Shown: in pieces, positions 27,721 through 36,676 of the stretch
Layout of the letters: each line of letters starts with the position of its first letter
Numbering within the stretch: position 1 is the first letter of the stretch
Source: Micromonospora coerulea
Lineage (GTDB): Bacteria; Actinomycetota; Actinomycetes; Mycobacteriales; Micromonosporaceae
Direction of reading: 5' to 3'
Assembly (NCBI RefSeq): GCF_016598485.1
Contig: NZ_JAEMUW010000016.1
Location: 1 to 64,000 of the forward strand
Length of the DNA stretch: 64,000 nt
The notes under the pieces: generated by a model
Database searches by the model: none
The model's input: the letters and a program-made list of their open reading frames with translations, nothing else
Told to the model about the DNA's origin: nothing
Translations under genes and position numbers: made by a program

Positions 27721-29574
27721 GTGCAGCAGGTAGTGATCGCGCGCCGGTACCGCCTGCTCGAACTGGTCGGCCGCGGCGGGATGGGGCGGGTCTGGCTCGC
27801 CCGGGACGAGGTCCTGCACCGCGAGGTGGCGGTGAAGCAGGTCGTCCCGCCGGCCTGGCTCGCCGACGGTGAACGGGACGAGCTGCGCTCGCGCACCCTG
27901 CGCGAGGCTCGAACGGCCGCCCGGCTCAGCCACCCGCACGTGGTCCGGGTCTACGACGTGGTCCTCGTCGACGGGGACCCGTGGCTGGTGATGGAGTACG
28001 TGTCGTCCCGTTCGCTACAGGACATCGTGGACGACACGGGTCCGCTGGATCCCCGGCGGGCCGCCGGCATCGGGCTGGCGCTGCTGTCCGCGCTGCGCGC
28101 CGCGCACGCCGCGGGGGTGCTGCACCGCGACGTCAAACCGGCGAACGTGCTGCTGGCCACCGACGGCCGGGTGCTGCTCACCGACTTCGGGCTGGCCGTC
28201 TTCGACGGCGGGGACGGGCTGATGACCCGCCCGGGCCTGGTCCTCGGCTCCCCCCAGTACGTCGCCCCCGAGCGCGCCGCCGAGGGGGTGTCCAGTGTCG
28301 AGGCCGACCTCTGGTCACTCGGCGCGACGCTGCACACCGCGGTGGAGGGGCGGTCACCGTACGCCCGGAGCACCGCCATGGCCACCCTGACCGCGCTCGC
28401 CAGCCAGCCGCCGGACCCGGCGCCGCACGCCGGCCCGCTGGAGCCGGTGCTCAACGGCCTGCTTTGCCGCGACCCCGGGCAGCGGATCCGGCACGACGAG
28501 GCGGGGCGGCTGCTCGCGGTCGCCGCCGCCGCCGACGTCCCGCCCGGCACTCCGGCCCGCCCGCCGGGGCCGGGCACGCCGAGCTGGGACAGCACCGGAA
28601 CACCGCCGGTCACGCCGGTCGAGAGCCCGAACCCGGGTGGCGCCTCGGCGGCGGCCACGGCCACGGCATGGGCCCGGGCCGCCCGCCCCGGGACACCGTC
28701 GCCCGCCACCGGCCGCGGACCCGCCGGCGCCCGGGACGACGATCCGACCACGCTGCTCTCCCCCGCCGCCGGGGTGCCATCGGCGACCGGACCCGGCGGT
28801 ACCGCCGCCGGCCCGCCGGCCCGGGGTCGCGGTCGGGCCGCCGCCCGGCGCTGGGGACTCGCGGCGGCCGCCCTGGTGCTGGCCGTGGCGGCCGGGGTCG
28901 GCACCGCGCTCGCGGTCACCCGCGACCCCGGCGGCGCGTCCACCGCGACGGGGCCGGGTGAGCCGCACGGGCAGCCGCCGGCCGGTTACCCACCCGGGCC
29001 CGGCCCGGGCCGCCCCGGCCCGCCGGACGGACGCCGGGTGCCGCCGCCGCCGTTCCCGTGCATCCGGCCGGATGTGGTGGGCGAGCCGGTGGCGGCCGGG
29101 TCGCCGCCCGCCGACGAGGAGTCCGCCCTGCCGGCGGCGTGGATCTGGCACGCCGACGCGAGCGGCTTCCGGATCGCCGTGCCGGCGACCTGGCGGTACA
29201 CCCGCGAGGGCAACGCGGCCTGCTTCCAGGATCCGGCCACCCGCCGCATCCTGACCGTCGAGCCGTACCGGGCAGGCGACGGTGATCCGGTGGACCAGTT
29301 GCGGAACGCGGAGCAGCAGCTGATCCGAGCCGGCCAGCTCCCCGGCTACGACGAGGTCCGGCTCGACGCCGCAGCCGGCAGTGTCGAGTGGGAGTTCCGG
29401 TGGACGGCGCCGAACGGGGAGACCCCGCACGCCCTGCGCATCCTTCCCACGGACGCCGAAGGCTGGGCGCTGGTCTGGACCACGTTGGACGGCGACTGGG
29501 ACGCCGGCCGCGCCGACCTGACCCGCCTGCGGCAGAGCTTCCGGACGGGCCGCACCACCCCCTCGGCGGGCTGA
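27721..29574 (+). CDS. Membrane Ser/Thr protein kinase (PknB-type), first of a tandem pair
   Basis: The 617-aa product has an N-terminal Hanks-type kinase domain (about 10-270). It carries the glycine loop VGRGGMGRVWLA, VAVK lysine (K39), catalytic HRDVKPANVLL, DFGLAVFDGG and APER. A Pro/Ala/Gly-rich juxtamembrane linker (about 275-375) leads to one transmembrane helix (WGLAAAALVLAVAAGVGTAL). An extracellular domain of about 210 residues contains ASGFRIAVPATWRYTREGNAACFQDP and RRILTVEPY. GTG 27721 has GAGGAGA upstream. The next gene encodes a paralogue with the same architecture. The signal sensed is unknown. Confidence 0.9.
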   Translation: MQQVVIARRYRLLELVGRGGMGRVWLARDEVLHREVAVKQVVPPAWLADGERDELRSRTLREARTAARLSHPHVVRVYDVVLVDGDPWLVMEYVSSRSLQDIVDDTGPLDPRRAAGIGLALLSALRAAHAAGVLHRDVKPANVLLATDGRVLLTDFGLAVFDGGDGLMTRPGLVLGSPQYVAPERAAEGVSSVEADLWSLGATLHTAVEGRSPYARSTAMATLTALASQPPDPAPHAGPLEPVLNGLLCRDPGQRIRHDEAGRLLAVAAAADVPPGTPARPPGPGTPSWDSTGTPPVTPVESPNPGGASAAATATAWARAARPGTPSPATGRGPAGARDDDPTTLLSPAAGVPSATGPGGTAAGPPARGRGRAAARRWGLAAAALVLAVAAGVGTALAVTRDPGGASTATGPGEPHGQPPAGYPPGPGPGRPGPPDGRRVPPPPFPCIRPDVVGEPVAAGSPPADEESALPAAWIWHADASGFRIAVPATWRYTREGNAACFQDPATRRILTVEPYRAGDGDPVDQLRNAEQQLIRAGQLPGYDEVRLDAAAGSVEWEFRWTAPNGETPHALRILPTDAEGWALVWTTLDGDWDAGRADLTRLRQSFRTGRTTPSAG

Positions 29575-29656
29575 GCGGGCCGCTGGCGCCGGCGGCGGGT
29601 GAGAAACCACCGACCGCTGACTATCGTGGACCGGGAGTGGCCGAGGGGGCGCCGAC

Positions 29657-31270
29657 GTGCTGCAGCTGCTGGTGGCCGGGCGGTACCGGCTGCTCGACCA
29701 GGTGGGGTCCGGCGGGATGGGCCGGGTCTGGCTGGCCCGCGACGAGATGCTGCACCGCGACGTGGCGGTGAAGGAGCTCGTCCCGCCCGTCTGGCTGGCC
29801 GAGCCGGAACGGGACGAGTTGCGGCTGCGCACGCTGCGCGAAGCGCGTACCGCCGCCCGGCTGAACCACCCCCACGTGGTCCGCATCTACGACGTGGTGC
29901 ACGACCGGGGCGGCCCGTGGATCGTCATGGAGTACGTGCCCTCCCGCTCCCTGCAGGAGCTGGTGGACGACGACGGGCCGTTGTCGCCGCAGCGGACCGC
30001 CGAGATCGGGCTGGCGGTACTGGCCGCGCTGCGCGCCGCGCACTCCGCCGGAGTGCTGCATCGGGACGTCAAGCCGCACAACGTGCTGGTGGGCCGCGAC
30101 GGCCGGGTGGTGCTGACCGACTTCGGGCTGGCCACCTTCACCGGCGGGGACGGCGCGCTGACCGGGCCGGGCCTGGTGCTCGGCTCACCGCAGTTCGTCG
30201 CCCCGGAGCGGGCCCGGTCCGGGGTGTCCGACCCGCGTACCGACCTCTGGTCGCTGGGGGCCACGCTCTACGCGGCGGTGGAGGGGCACTCCCCGTACGC
30301 CCGGGACAGCGCGATGGCCACGCTGAGCGCGCTGGCCACCGAGCCGCCCGACCCGATGCGTCGGGCGGGCCCGCTGCGGCCGGCGCTGGCCGGGCTGCTG
30401 AGCCGCGACCCCGAGCACCGGCTGACCGCCGCGCAGGTGGAACCGCTGCTGCGGGCGGCGGCCACGGAGCAGCCAGTGCCGGCGGGCGGCGCTCGGCGGC
30501 CGGTGAGCCGGACCGGACGGTCGGCGAGCAGCGCCGCCGATCCGGCCGAAGACGCGCCGGCCGTACCCCGGTCGGGGACGCCCGCCGGGCCGCGACCGGA
30601 CGGACCGCTGGCGCGCCGGCGGCGGTGGGTGGCGCTCGGCGCGGTCGCCGCGCTGCTCGTCGCTGCCGGAGCGGTGCTGGCGCTGCGTGACCGGGACGAG
30701 CCGGCGCCGGCCGCCGGGACGGGGGCCACCCCTCTGGCCCGCCCCGCGGCCTTCGCCTGCGCGACTCCCCCGCCGGCCGGCGCCACCCCGGTCCGCTCCG
30801 CGCCCGCCCCCACCGGGGAGCGGTACGCCCTGATCCCCGACTGGACCTGGTACGTGGACCCGTCCGGGTTCCGGATCGCCGCCCCGGTCGACTGGCTGCG
30901 CTGGGCCGACGGCTCCGCCACCTGCTTCCGGGAACCGGGCGGGTCCCGGGTGCTCAGCGTGGGCGCCGGGGCGGTGCCGGCCGACCCGGTCGCCCACTGG
31001 CGGGCCGAGGAGCGCCGGCTCACCGGCAGCGGGGCGCTGGCCGGGTACCAGCGGGTGGAGATCGCGCCGCTCGACCTGTACCGGGGCGGGGCCGTCTGGG
31101 AGTGCGGTTGGGTCACCGGGGCCGGCGACAAGGTGCACAGCGCCCGGCTGCTGGTGTCCGTCTCGCCGACCCGCGCCTACACCGTGTCATGGCTGACCAA
31201 GGAGTTCGACTGGCAGGTCAACGCGACATACTTCCTGATGATCCGGCAGAGTTTCCGGCCCGGTTCCTGA
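29657..31270 (+). CDS. Membrane Ser/Thr protein kinase, second of a tandem pair
   Basis: The 537-aa paralogue of the preceding kinase has collinear kinase motifs (VGSGGMGRVWLA, VAVK lysine K39, HRDVKPHNVL, DFGLATFTGG, APERA). Its linker is shorter (about 55 residues), followed by one transmembrane helix (WVALGAVAALLVAAGAVLAL). The extracellular domain of about 190 residues is recognisably related: DPSGFRIAAPVDWLRWADGSATCFREPGGSRVLSV, ending FLMIRQSFRPGS against TRLRQSFRTG in the first kinase. It starts at GTG 29657, 82 nt after the first kinase. Both may monitor the same envelope state. Confidence 0.9.
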   Translation: MLQLLVAGRYRLLDQVGSGGMGRVWLARDEMLHRDVAVKELVPPVWLAEPERDELRLRTLREARTAARLNHPHVVRIYDVVHDRGGPWIVMEYVPSRSLQELVDDDGPLSPQRTAEIGLAVLAALRAAHSAGVLHRDVKPHNVLVGRDGRVVLTDFGLATFTGGDGALTGPGLVLGSPQFVAPERARSGVSDPRTDLWSLGATLYAAVEGHSPYARDSAMATLSALATEPPDPMRRAGPLRPALAGLLSRDPEHRLTAAQVEPLLRAAATEQPVPAGGARRPVSRTGRSASSAADPAEDAPAVPRSGTPAGPRPDGPLARRRRWVALGAVAALLVAAGAVLALRDRDEPAPAAGTGATPLARPAAFACATPPPAGATPVRSAPAPTGERYALIPDWTWYVDPSGFRIAAPVDWLRWADGSATCFREPGGSRVLSVGAGAVPADPVAHWRAEERRLTGSGALAGYQRVEIAPLDLYRGGAVWECGWVTGAGDKVHSARLLVSVSPTRAYTVSWLTKEFDWQVNATYFLMIRQSFRPGS

Positions 31271-31370
31271 GCCCCTCCTCAGTGGACCGTCCGGGTGATG
31301 CCCCTGATGACCGGGGCTGACTACAGTGACGTAGTTTTGGCGATCAAGATCTCTGGGAGGGCGAGCCGAC

Positions 31371-32180
31371 ATGATGGGACCGTCGCACGCGCTGTCCGGC
31401 GCGGCGGTGTGGCTGACCGGGTCGTGGGCGCTGGACCAGTTCGCCGACTACCACCAGACGCCGCTGGCGCTCGCGGTGGGGACCGCGGTCTGCGCGGGCG
31501 GTGCGCTCTTCCCCGACCTCGATCTCTCCGGCAAGGTGACCCGCAACCAGGGCGGGGCGACGGTCGCCCGGACCTTCGGCGTGTTCAGCCTCTTCGTCGC
31601 CGAGGTGATGGAGAAGATCTCGCTGGGCGTCTACTACGCCACGAAGCTCAGCAAGGACCCGCGGCGGAACAACGGGCACCGGACGCTGACCCACACCCTC
31701 CCGTTCACCGGGCTGGTCGGCTGGGGCACCACCACGCTCTGCGCCCACTACGGCAAGTGGGCGGTGGTCAGCATCCTCTTCTTCATGATCGGGCTGGCCC
31801 TGCGCGGGCTCTTCGACGAGTGGGCCGAGCGCGCCGGCTGGGTGATCGTGACGCTGGCGTCGGCCGGCGCCGCCTGGTTCACCTTCGCGAACCTGCCGGG
31901 CGACCGGGGCTATCCGCTGATCGGGCTGGCGGTCGGGGTGGGCTGTTTCGTGCACATCCTCGGCGACATGATCACCCGGGCCGGCGTGCCGATCCTCTGG
32001 CCGATCCCGATCAAGCGCCGGATGTGGATGATGGTCGGCCTGCCCAACGGCATCGCCCTGCGCACCGGCAGCAAGGCCGAGGTGATCGTGCTGCGGGCCG
32101 CGCTGACCGTGCTGGCAGTGCTCGCCGCGGTGGGGCTGGTCGCGCCGTCCGTGCTGCACCGGTTCAACATCGAGATGTGA
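31371..32180 (+). CDS. Membrane-bound metal-dependent hydrolase (DUF457/YdjM type)
   Basis: The 269-aa protein begins MMGPSHALSGAAVWLTG and has the family histidines and acidic residues: PSH near the N-terminus, GALFPDLDL, NNGHRTLTHTLPFTG and HILGDMITRAGVPILWPIPIKRR. About five to six hydrophobic helices are present. The fold resembles phospholipase C-like and YdjM proteins, but the substrate is unknown. The ATG has GGGAGGG upstream. Its stop codon overlaps the start of the amidohydrolase, so the two are coupled. Confidence 0.85.
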   Translation: MMGPSHALSGAAVWLTGSWALDQFADYHQTPLALAVGTAVCAGGALFPDLDLSGKVTRNQGGATVARTFGVFSLFVAEVMEKISLGVYYATKLSKDPRRNNGHRTLTHTLPFTGLVGWGTTTLCAHYGKWAVVSILFFMIGLALRGLFDEWAERAGWVIVTLASAGAAWFTFANLPGDRGYPLIGLAVGVGCFVHILGDMITRAGVPILWPIPIKRRMWMMVGLPNGIALRTGSKAEVIVLRAALTVLAVLAAVGLVAPSVLHRFNIEM

Positions 32181-33100
32181 TGGCCTCCCGCATCGTTCCG
32201 GCCGGTGAACCGCGACCGCCGGTCGAGGACGCGACGGTGCCGGCGTTCTGGCGGGGGCTGGGCCTGCCCGGGCTGGCCGACGTGCACGTGCACTTCCTGC
32301 CGCCGCGACTGCTGCGCAAGGTGTGGGCGTACTTCGACGCGGCCGGGCCGCTGGTCGGCACCGAGTGGCCGATCCGGTACCGATGGAGTGACGCGGAGCG
32401 GGTGGCGCACCTGCGGCGGCTGGGCGTGCGGGCGTTCAGCGCGCTGGCGTACGCGCACCGGCCGGGAATGGCCGAGGCGCTGAACCGGTGGACCCTCGAC
32501 TTCGCCCGGGCCACGCCGGGCTGCCTGCCCTCGGCGACCTGCTACCCGGAGCCGGACGCCGTCCGGTACGTCACCGCGGCCCTGGCCGAGGGCGCCCGGG
32601 TGTTCAAGGTGCACCTCCAGGTCGGCGGGTTCCTCCCCACCGACCCGGCGCTGGACCCGGTGTGGGGGCTGCTCGCCGACGCGGGCGTACCGGTGGTGGT
32701 GCACGCCGGGCACGCGCCGGTCGGGACCGCGCACACCGGTCCGGAGCCGTTCGCCGCGCTGCTCGCCCGGCATCCCGGGCTGACCGCGGTGGTGGCCCAC
32801 CTGGGCGCGCCGGACTACCCGGCGTTCCTCGACCTGGCGGAGAAGTACGAGCGGGTGCGGTTGGACACCACGATGGCGTTCACCTCGTTCTTCGACCGGT
32901 TCATGCCCTTCCCCGCCGGGGAACTGCCGCGCCTTCGCGAGCTGGGGCTGGCCGGCAAGGTGCTGCTGGGCAGCGACTTCCCGAACATCCCCTACCCGTA
33001 CGCCGAGCAGCTCACCGGGCTGGCCCGGCTCGACCTCGGCGACGACTGGCTGCGGGCGGTCTGCTGGGGCAACGCCGCCGAGCTGTTCGACCTCGGCTGA
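32180..33100 (+). CDS. Amidohydrolase 2 family protein
   Basis: The 306-aa TIM-barrel protein carries the first metal motif DVHVHFLPPR (HxH), a central histidine in GVPVVVHAGHAP, a later VVAHLGAPDYPAFLDLAEKY, and the C-terminal GSDFPNIPYPY aspartate. This is the pattern of the ACMSD/amidohydrolase-2 group, which hydrolyses or decarboxylates small molecules with zinc. The substrate is not predictable. The start ATG overlaps the preceding stop (TGATG, one shared base). Confidence 0.85.
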   Translation: MASRIVPAGEPRPPVEDATVPAFWRGLGLPGLADVHVHFLPPRLLRKVWAYFDAAGPLVGTEWPIRYRWSDAERVAHLRRLGVRAFSALAYAHRPGMAEALNRWTLDFARATPGCLPSATCYPEPDAVRYVTAALAEGARVFKVHLQVGGFLPTDPALDPVWGLLADAGVPVVVHAGHAPVGTAHTGPEPFAALLARHPGLTAVVAHLGAPDYPAFLDLAEKYERVRLDTTMAFTSFFDRFMPFPAGELPRLRELGLAGKVLLGSDFPNIPYPYAEQLTGLARLDLGDDWLRAVCWGNAAELFDLG

Positions 33101-33143
33101 CCCGCGCCGTGGGCCGCTCGGGTGTGCCGCAGTCCAGGGCGGC

Positions 33144-33737
33144 CTAGACGCCGACCCGCTGCTCGGGGACGGTGAGCCCGTAGAGCGCCATCAGCTCCGG
33201 GCTGTCCACCCGGCTGCCGTCGGCCACCGAGTCGCAGGAGATGTCGACGATCTGGTCCTTGTGCGCCAGCAGGTACGGCCGGGCGCCGACGTCGGCGCTG
33301 GCCAGGGTCGCGATGCCCGCCCAGTGCCGGCGGCCGAAGAGCATCGGGTAGCCGCGCAACCCGTCGTACGTCGCGCAGACCAACACGTCGGGGTACGGCA
33401 GCGCAGCCACCCGCCGGACCGCCCTGGCGGTCAGCCCCGGCATGTCCACCGGTACGACCACGACCGCCTCGACCTCCTCGTCGGACAGCGCGGCCAGGCC
33501 GGCGCGGATCGAGGAGCCGACTCCGGTTCCCCACGCGCGGTTGACCACCACGGTCGCCCCGGTCAGGTCGGTCGTCTGGCGGACCTGGTCGGCCGCCGCG
33601 CCCAGCACGACCACGATCTGCCCGCAGCCTGCCTCGGTCATCGTGTTGATCAGCCGGTTCACCAGGGGCTTCTCCCCCTGGTGCAGCAACGCTTCGGGTC
33701 CACCGATGCGGCGCCCCCCGCCGGCTGCGATGATCAT
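33144..33737 (-). CDS. MobA-like nucleotidyltransferase
   Basis: The 197-aa product has the GT-A nucleotidyltransferase signature MIIAAGGGRRIGGPEALL at the N-terminus, where the family normally has G-x-S/P-K. The lysine position is occupied by Glu-Ala here, but KPLV follows shortly after. VVVPVDMPGLTARAVRRV is the metal-binding D-x-P region, followed by GYPMLFGRRHW. It belongs with MobA/MocA-type enzymes that transfer CMP or GMP to molybdopterin or similar cofactors. ATG 33737 was chosen; homologues often have about six more residues, which here would need a CTG start. It is convergent with the amidohydrolase gene. Confidence 0.75.
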   Translation of the reverse strand: MIIAAGGGRRIGGPEALLHQGEKPLVNRLINTMTEAGCGQIVVVLGAAADQVRQTTDLTGATVVVNRAWGTGVGSSIRAGLAALSDEEVEAVVVVPVDMPGLTARAVRRVAALPYPDVLVCATYDGLRGYPMLFGRRHWAGIATLASADVGARPYLLAHKDQIVDISCDSVADGSRVDSPELMALYGLTVPEQRVGV

Positions 33738-33910
33738 TCCTGCGATCCGGCTCAGCGGGCCACCTCCACTGTCGACGGGGCCCACCAGCACGGCACGCGC
33801 CGTCCGTCCCCTCGTACGCACACCGGGTGCAACGAGCACACCGACGATGAGTGTCGGGGCGAAACGGATAATTGGCGCAGATCGCGAATGCTGTGCGCGC
33901 GTACCGCGCC

Positions 33911-35614
33911 CTAGGTGGCGTCGGCGTAGCAGTCGACGACGGACAGGTCCAGCGGGAACCGGACCGGGGTGTCGCCGAAGAGCAGCGCCGACGCTCGCGC
34001 GCCGGCCGCGGTGACCGCCTCCGCCACCGCGTCGGCCTGCTCGGCCGGGCAGTGCACGATCACCTCGTCGTGCTGGAAGAAGACCAGCTCCGCGGCGGTG
34101 CCCGCGAGGGCGGTGCGCAGGGTGGCCAGCAGCGTGGAGGCCCACTCGGCGGCGGTGGCCTGGATGACGAAGTTGCGGGTGAACCGGCCCCGGGAGCGGG
34201 CCGCCCGGGCCCGGGGGCTCTGCGGGTCGGCCCCGCCGTCCGGCTCCGGCTCGTCGGAGTCGGCGAACCCCACGCCGCTGGGCGGGCAGGTGCGCCCGAG
34301 CCAGGAGCGGACCAGGCCACCCGCCTCGCCGGTGCGGGCCGCCGCCTCCACGTAGCCGAACGCGGTGGGGTAGTTGCGCTTGAGCACCGCGAGGGCGGGC
34401 ACCGCCGCGCCGCCGGTCTGCCCGTACATCGCCCCGAGCAGGGCCACCTTGGCCCGGGCCCGGTCACCGGCGAAGGCGTCCCGGGCCAGCGCGGCGTAGA
34501 GGTCGCCGGCCCCGCCGGCCGCCGCCAGCCGGGCATCGCCGGAGACCGCCGCGAGCACCCGGGGCTCCAGCTGGCCGGCGTCGGCGACGACGAAGGTCCA
34601 GCCGGGATCGGCCACCACCGCCCGGCGGATCACCTTCGGGATCTGCAACGCCCCGCCGCCCCGGGTGGCCCACCGGCCGGAGACCACGCCGCCCGGGACG
34701 TACTCCGGGTGGAAGCGGCCGTCGGAGATCCAGGCGTCGCGCCACGCCCAGCCGTGCGCCGTCCAGATCCGGTAGAGCTCCTTGTATTCCAGGACCAGCG
34801 GCACCGCCGGATGCGCCACCCCGCGCAGCACCCAGGCGCGGGTGTTGGGCAGCTCCACGCCGGCCCGGGCGAACGCCTTCAACAGCTCCGCCGGGGAGTC
34901 CGTGTGCAGCTGCCGGACGCCGAACGCGTCGGCGATCCGGGCGGCCAGCTCGGCCAGCCGGCGGGGCGGCCCGCCCATCGGGGAGGCCTCGCCGAGCAGC
35001 TCGGCGAGGAGCGCGTCGTGCACCTCGGCCCGCCACGGCAGCCCGGCCATCCCCATCTCGGTGGCGATCAGCGCGCCCGCCGACTCGGCGGCCACCAGCA
35101 GCCGGAACCGGCCGGGGTGCCCGGTCGCGGCGATCCGGGCGAGCTGGTCGGCGTACACCCGGGCCAGCGCCTCGATGCCCGGACCCGGCGGACCGGACGG
35201 CGCGTCGAACAGCGCGCCCTGCCCGTGGCCGGGCGGCTCCGGCGAGCGGGGCGCCGGGTCGGGCGGGACCGGCGCGCCGGTCAGCCGCGCCCAGGCCGCG
35301 GCGAGCGACCGGGGCTCGCCCCACCGGCCGGCGTGCCCCAGCAGCAGCGCCTCGGTCAGCTCGACGTCGTGACAGCGGTCGAGCCGGACCCCGGCCCGCA
35401 GCAGCGCCGGGTAGACCGTGGCGCCGGAGGCCCAGACCCAGCGGGGGCGGTCGGCGACCTCGCGGGCGGCCACCGCGGCGGCGAGGTCGGTGACCGGCTC
35501 CGCCGGACCGGCGGGGCGGCCGGCGAGGTCGAGGGGTTGCAGAACTCCCCCACCCCGCTCGTCCGCCACCACCGCCACCAGCACGGACGCGATTCTCCCC
35601 CGCCCCTGTGACAC
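33911..35614 (-). CDS. Small Pol I-type protein (3'-5' exonuclease-like / DNA polymerase)
   Basis: The 567-aa product has an N-terminal exonuclease-like region and a C-terminal family-A polymerase domain. Motif A reads VVADAGQLEPRVLAAVSGD (classic form D-Y-S-Q-I-E-L-R), keeping the catalytic Asp. Motif B reads RARAKVALLGAMYGQTGG (R-x3-K-x7-YG). Motif C is FFQHDEVIVHCP (HDE). It is much shorter than PolA (about 900 aa) and lacks the 5' nuclease. Actinobacteria typically carry it beside a normal PolA; a repair or translesion role is inferred. A Pro/Ser/Asp-rich insert lies before the final palm segment. Confidence 0.85.
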   Translation of the reverse strand: MSQGRGRIASVLVAVVADERGGGVLQPLDLAGRPAGPAEPVTDLAAAVAAREVADRPRWVWASGATVYPALLRAGVRLDRCHDVELTEALLLGHAGRWGEPRSLAAAWARLTGAPVPPDPAPRSPEPPGHGQGALFDAPSGPPGPGIEALARVYADQLARIAATGHPGRFRLLVAAESAGALIATEMGMAGLPWRAEVHDALLAELLGEASPMGGPPRRLAELAARIADAFGVRQLHTDSPAELLKAFARAGVELPNTRAWVLRGVAHPAVPLVLEYKELYRIWTAHGWAWRDAWISDGRFHPEYVPGGVVSGRWATRGGGALQIPKVIRRAVVADPGWTFVVADAGQLEPRVLAAVSGDARLAAAGGAGDLYAALARDAFAGDRARAKVALLGAMYGQTGGAAVPALAVLKRNYPTAFGYVEAAARTGEAGGLVRSWLGRTCPPSGVGFADSDEPEPDGGADPQSPRARAARSRGRFTRNFVIQATAAEWASTLLATLRTALAGTAAELVFFQHDEVIVHCPAEQADAVAEAVTAAGARASALLFGDTPVRFPLDLSVVDCYADAT

Positions 35615-35640
35615 TGCGCCCCGCGCGGGCCCCCGAGCAC

Positions 35641-35680
35641 GGAAAGAGTGGCCATCCCGGGCGGAATGGCCACTCTTTCC
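35641..35680. repeat. Dispersed hairpin repeat, copy 2
   Basis: A perfect 15-bp inverted repeat, GGAAAGAGTGGCCAT / ATGGCCACTCTTTCC, with a 10-nt GC-rich loop. It is the second copy of the element at 14698. It lies between the ngcG-like stop (35709) and the start of the polymerase gene, all on the minus strand, so it probably also ends the sugar-transport transcript. Confidence 0.8.
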
Positions 35681-35708
35681 CGGAAACTGCGCCCCGTGAC
35701 GGGTGGGG

Positions 35709-36665
35709 TTACTTGCCTACGCCGGCGGTGAGGCCGGACTGGACCTGGCGCTGGAAGACGATGTACACGATGAGCACCGGGAGCATCGCCATGGTGACGC
35801 CGGCGAAGAGGCCCGACCAGTCGGACTTGTAGCCCTGGTTGACCGAGAGCTCGATCAGCCCCTGCGAGATCACCTGGTTCTTCGGCTCACCCGCCACCGA
35901 CTGCATGAGCAGCGTCGGCAGGTACCACTGGTTCCACTGGCCGAGCACGTTGAAGATGCCGATGCTGATCAGGCCCGGCTTGGCCATCGGCAGCATCACG
36001 CTGAAGAACAGCCGGCTGTGCGAGGCCCCGTCGACCATGGCCGCCTCGGCGATCGAGTCGGGCAGCGTCCGGAAGAACGAGTGCATGAAGAAGATCGTGA
36101 ACGACAGCGACCACGCCACGTAGACCAGCATCAGCATCACGTGCTTGTTCGGGCCGAGCAGCGGGAAGACCACGCCCGTGTTGTAGACGCCCTTGAACAG
36201 CGGGACCGCGGCGAGGTAGATCGGCAGGGTCAGCCCGGAGAGGAACATGTAGTAGATCAACCGGTTGCCGCGGAACTCGTAGCGGGCCAGCGCGTACGCG
36301 GCCATCGAGCCGAGCAGCATGGTGAGGAAGACGCTGCCGATCATCACCAGGATGGTGTTGAGGAAGAACGCCCCGAGGTGCCCCTCACCCCACGCCCGGG
36401 CGAAGTTGTCCCAGTGCAGCGTGTCGGGGATCAGGGAGAGCGGATCGCGGATCACCTCCGAGTCGCTCTTGAGCGCCGACATCACCACCCACAGCAGTGG
36501 GTAGATCACCATCACGGCCCAGACCACCAGGAAGGTGTGGGAGAAGCCGTTGAAGATCCGGCCGCCGATCGCGGCGGCGCGGGACGTGGTACGCGGTGCG
36601 GGATCGGGTCGGGTGGCCGGGCTCTCGTCGGGCCGGATCAGACCACCGTGTGTCGCCGTGCTCAT
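35709..36665 (-). CDS. NgcG-type amino-sugar ABC permease (operon A)
   Basis: The 318-aa MalG-class permease has an Arg/Ala-rich cytoplasmic start and six predicted transmembrane helices. The EAA loop reads IAEAAMVDGASHSRLFFSVMLPMAKP, and the C-terminus is FQRQVQSGLTAGVGK. The whole protein is paralogous to the one at 44435-45391. With the upstream permease and binding protein it fits the NgcEFG importer type for N-acetylglucosamine and chitobiose. No ATPase is encoded here; such systems use a shared MsmK-like ATPase elsewhere. It is the last gene of operon A. Confidence 0.85.
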   Translation of the reverse strand: MSTATHGGLIRPDESPATRPDPAPRTTSRAAAIGGRIFNGFSHTFLVVWAVMVIYPLLWVVMSALKSDSEVIRDPLSLIPDTLHWDNFARAWGEGHLGAFFLNTILVMIGSVFLTMLLGSMAAYALARYEFRGNRLIYYMFLSGLTLPIYLAAVPLFKGVYNTGVVFPLLGPNKHVMLMLVYVAWSLSFTIFFMHSFFRTLPDSIAEAAMVDGASHSRLFFSVMLPMAKPGLISIGIFNVLGQWNQWYLPTLLMQSVAGEPKNQVISQGLIELSVNQGYKSDWSGLFAGVTMAMLPVLIVYIVFQRQVQSGLTAGVGK

Positions 36666-36676
36666 GTCCAGCCTCC

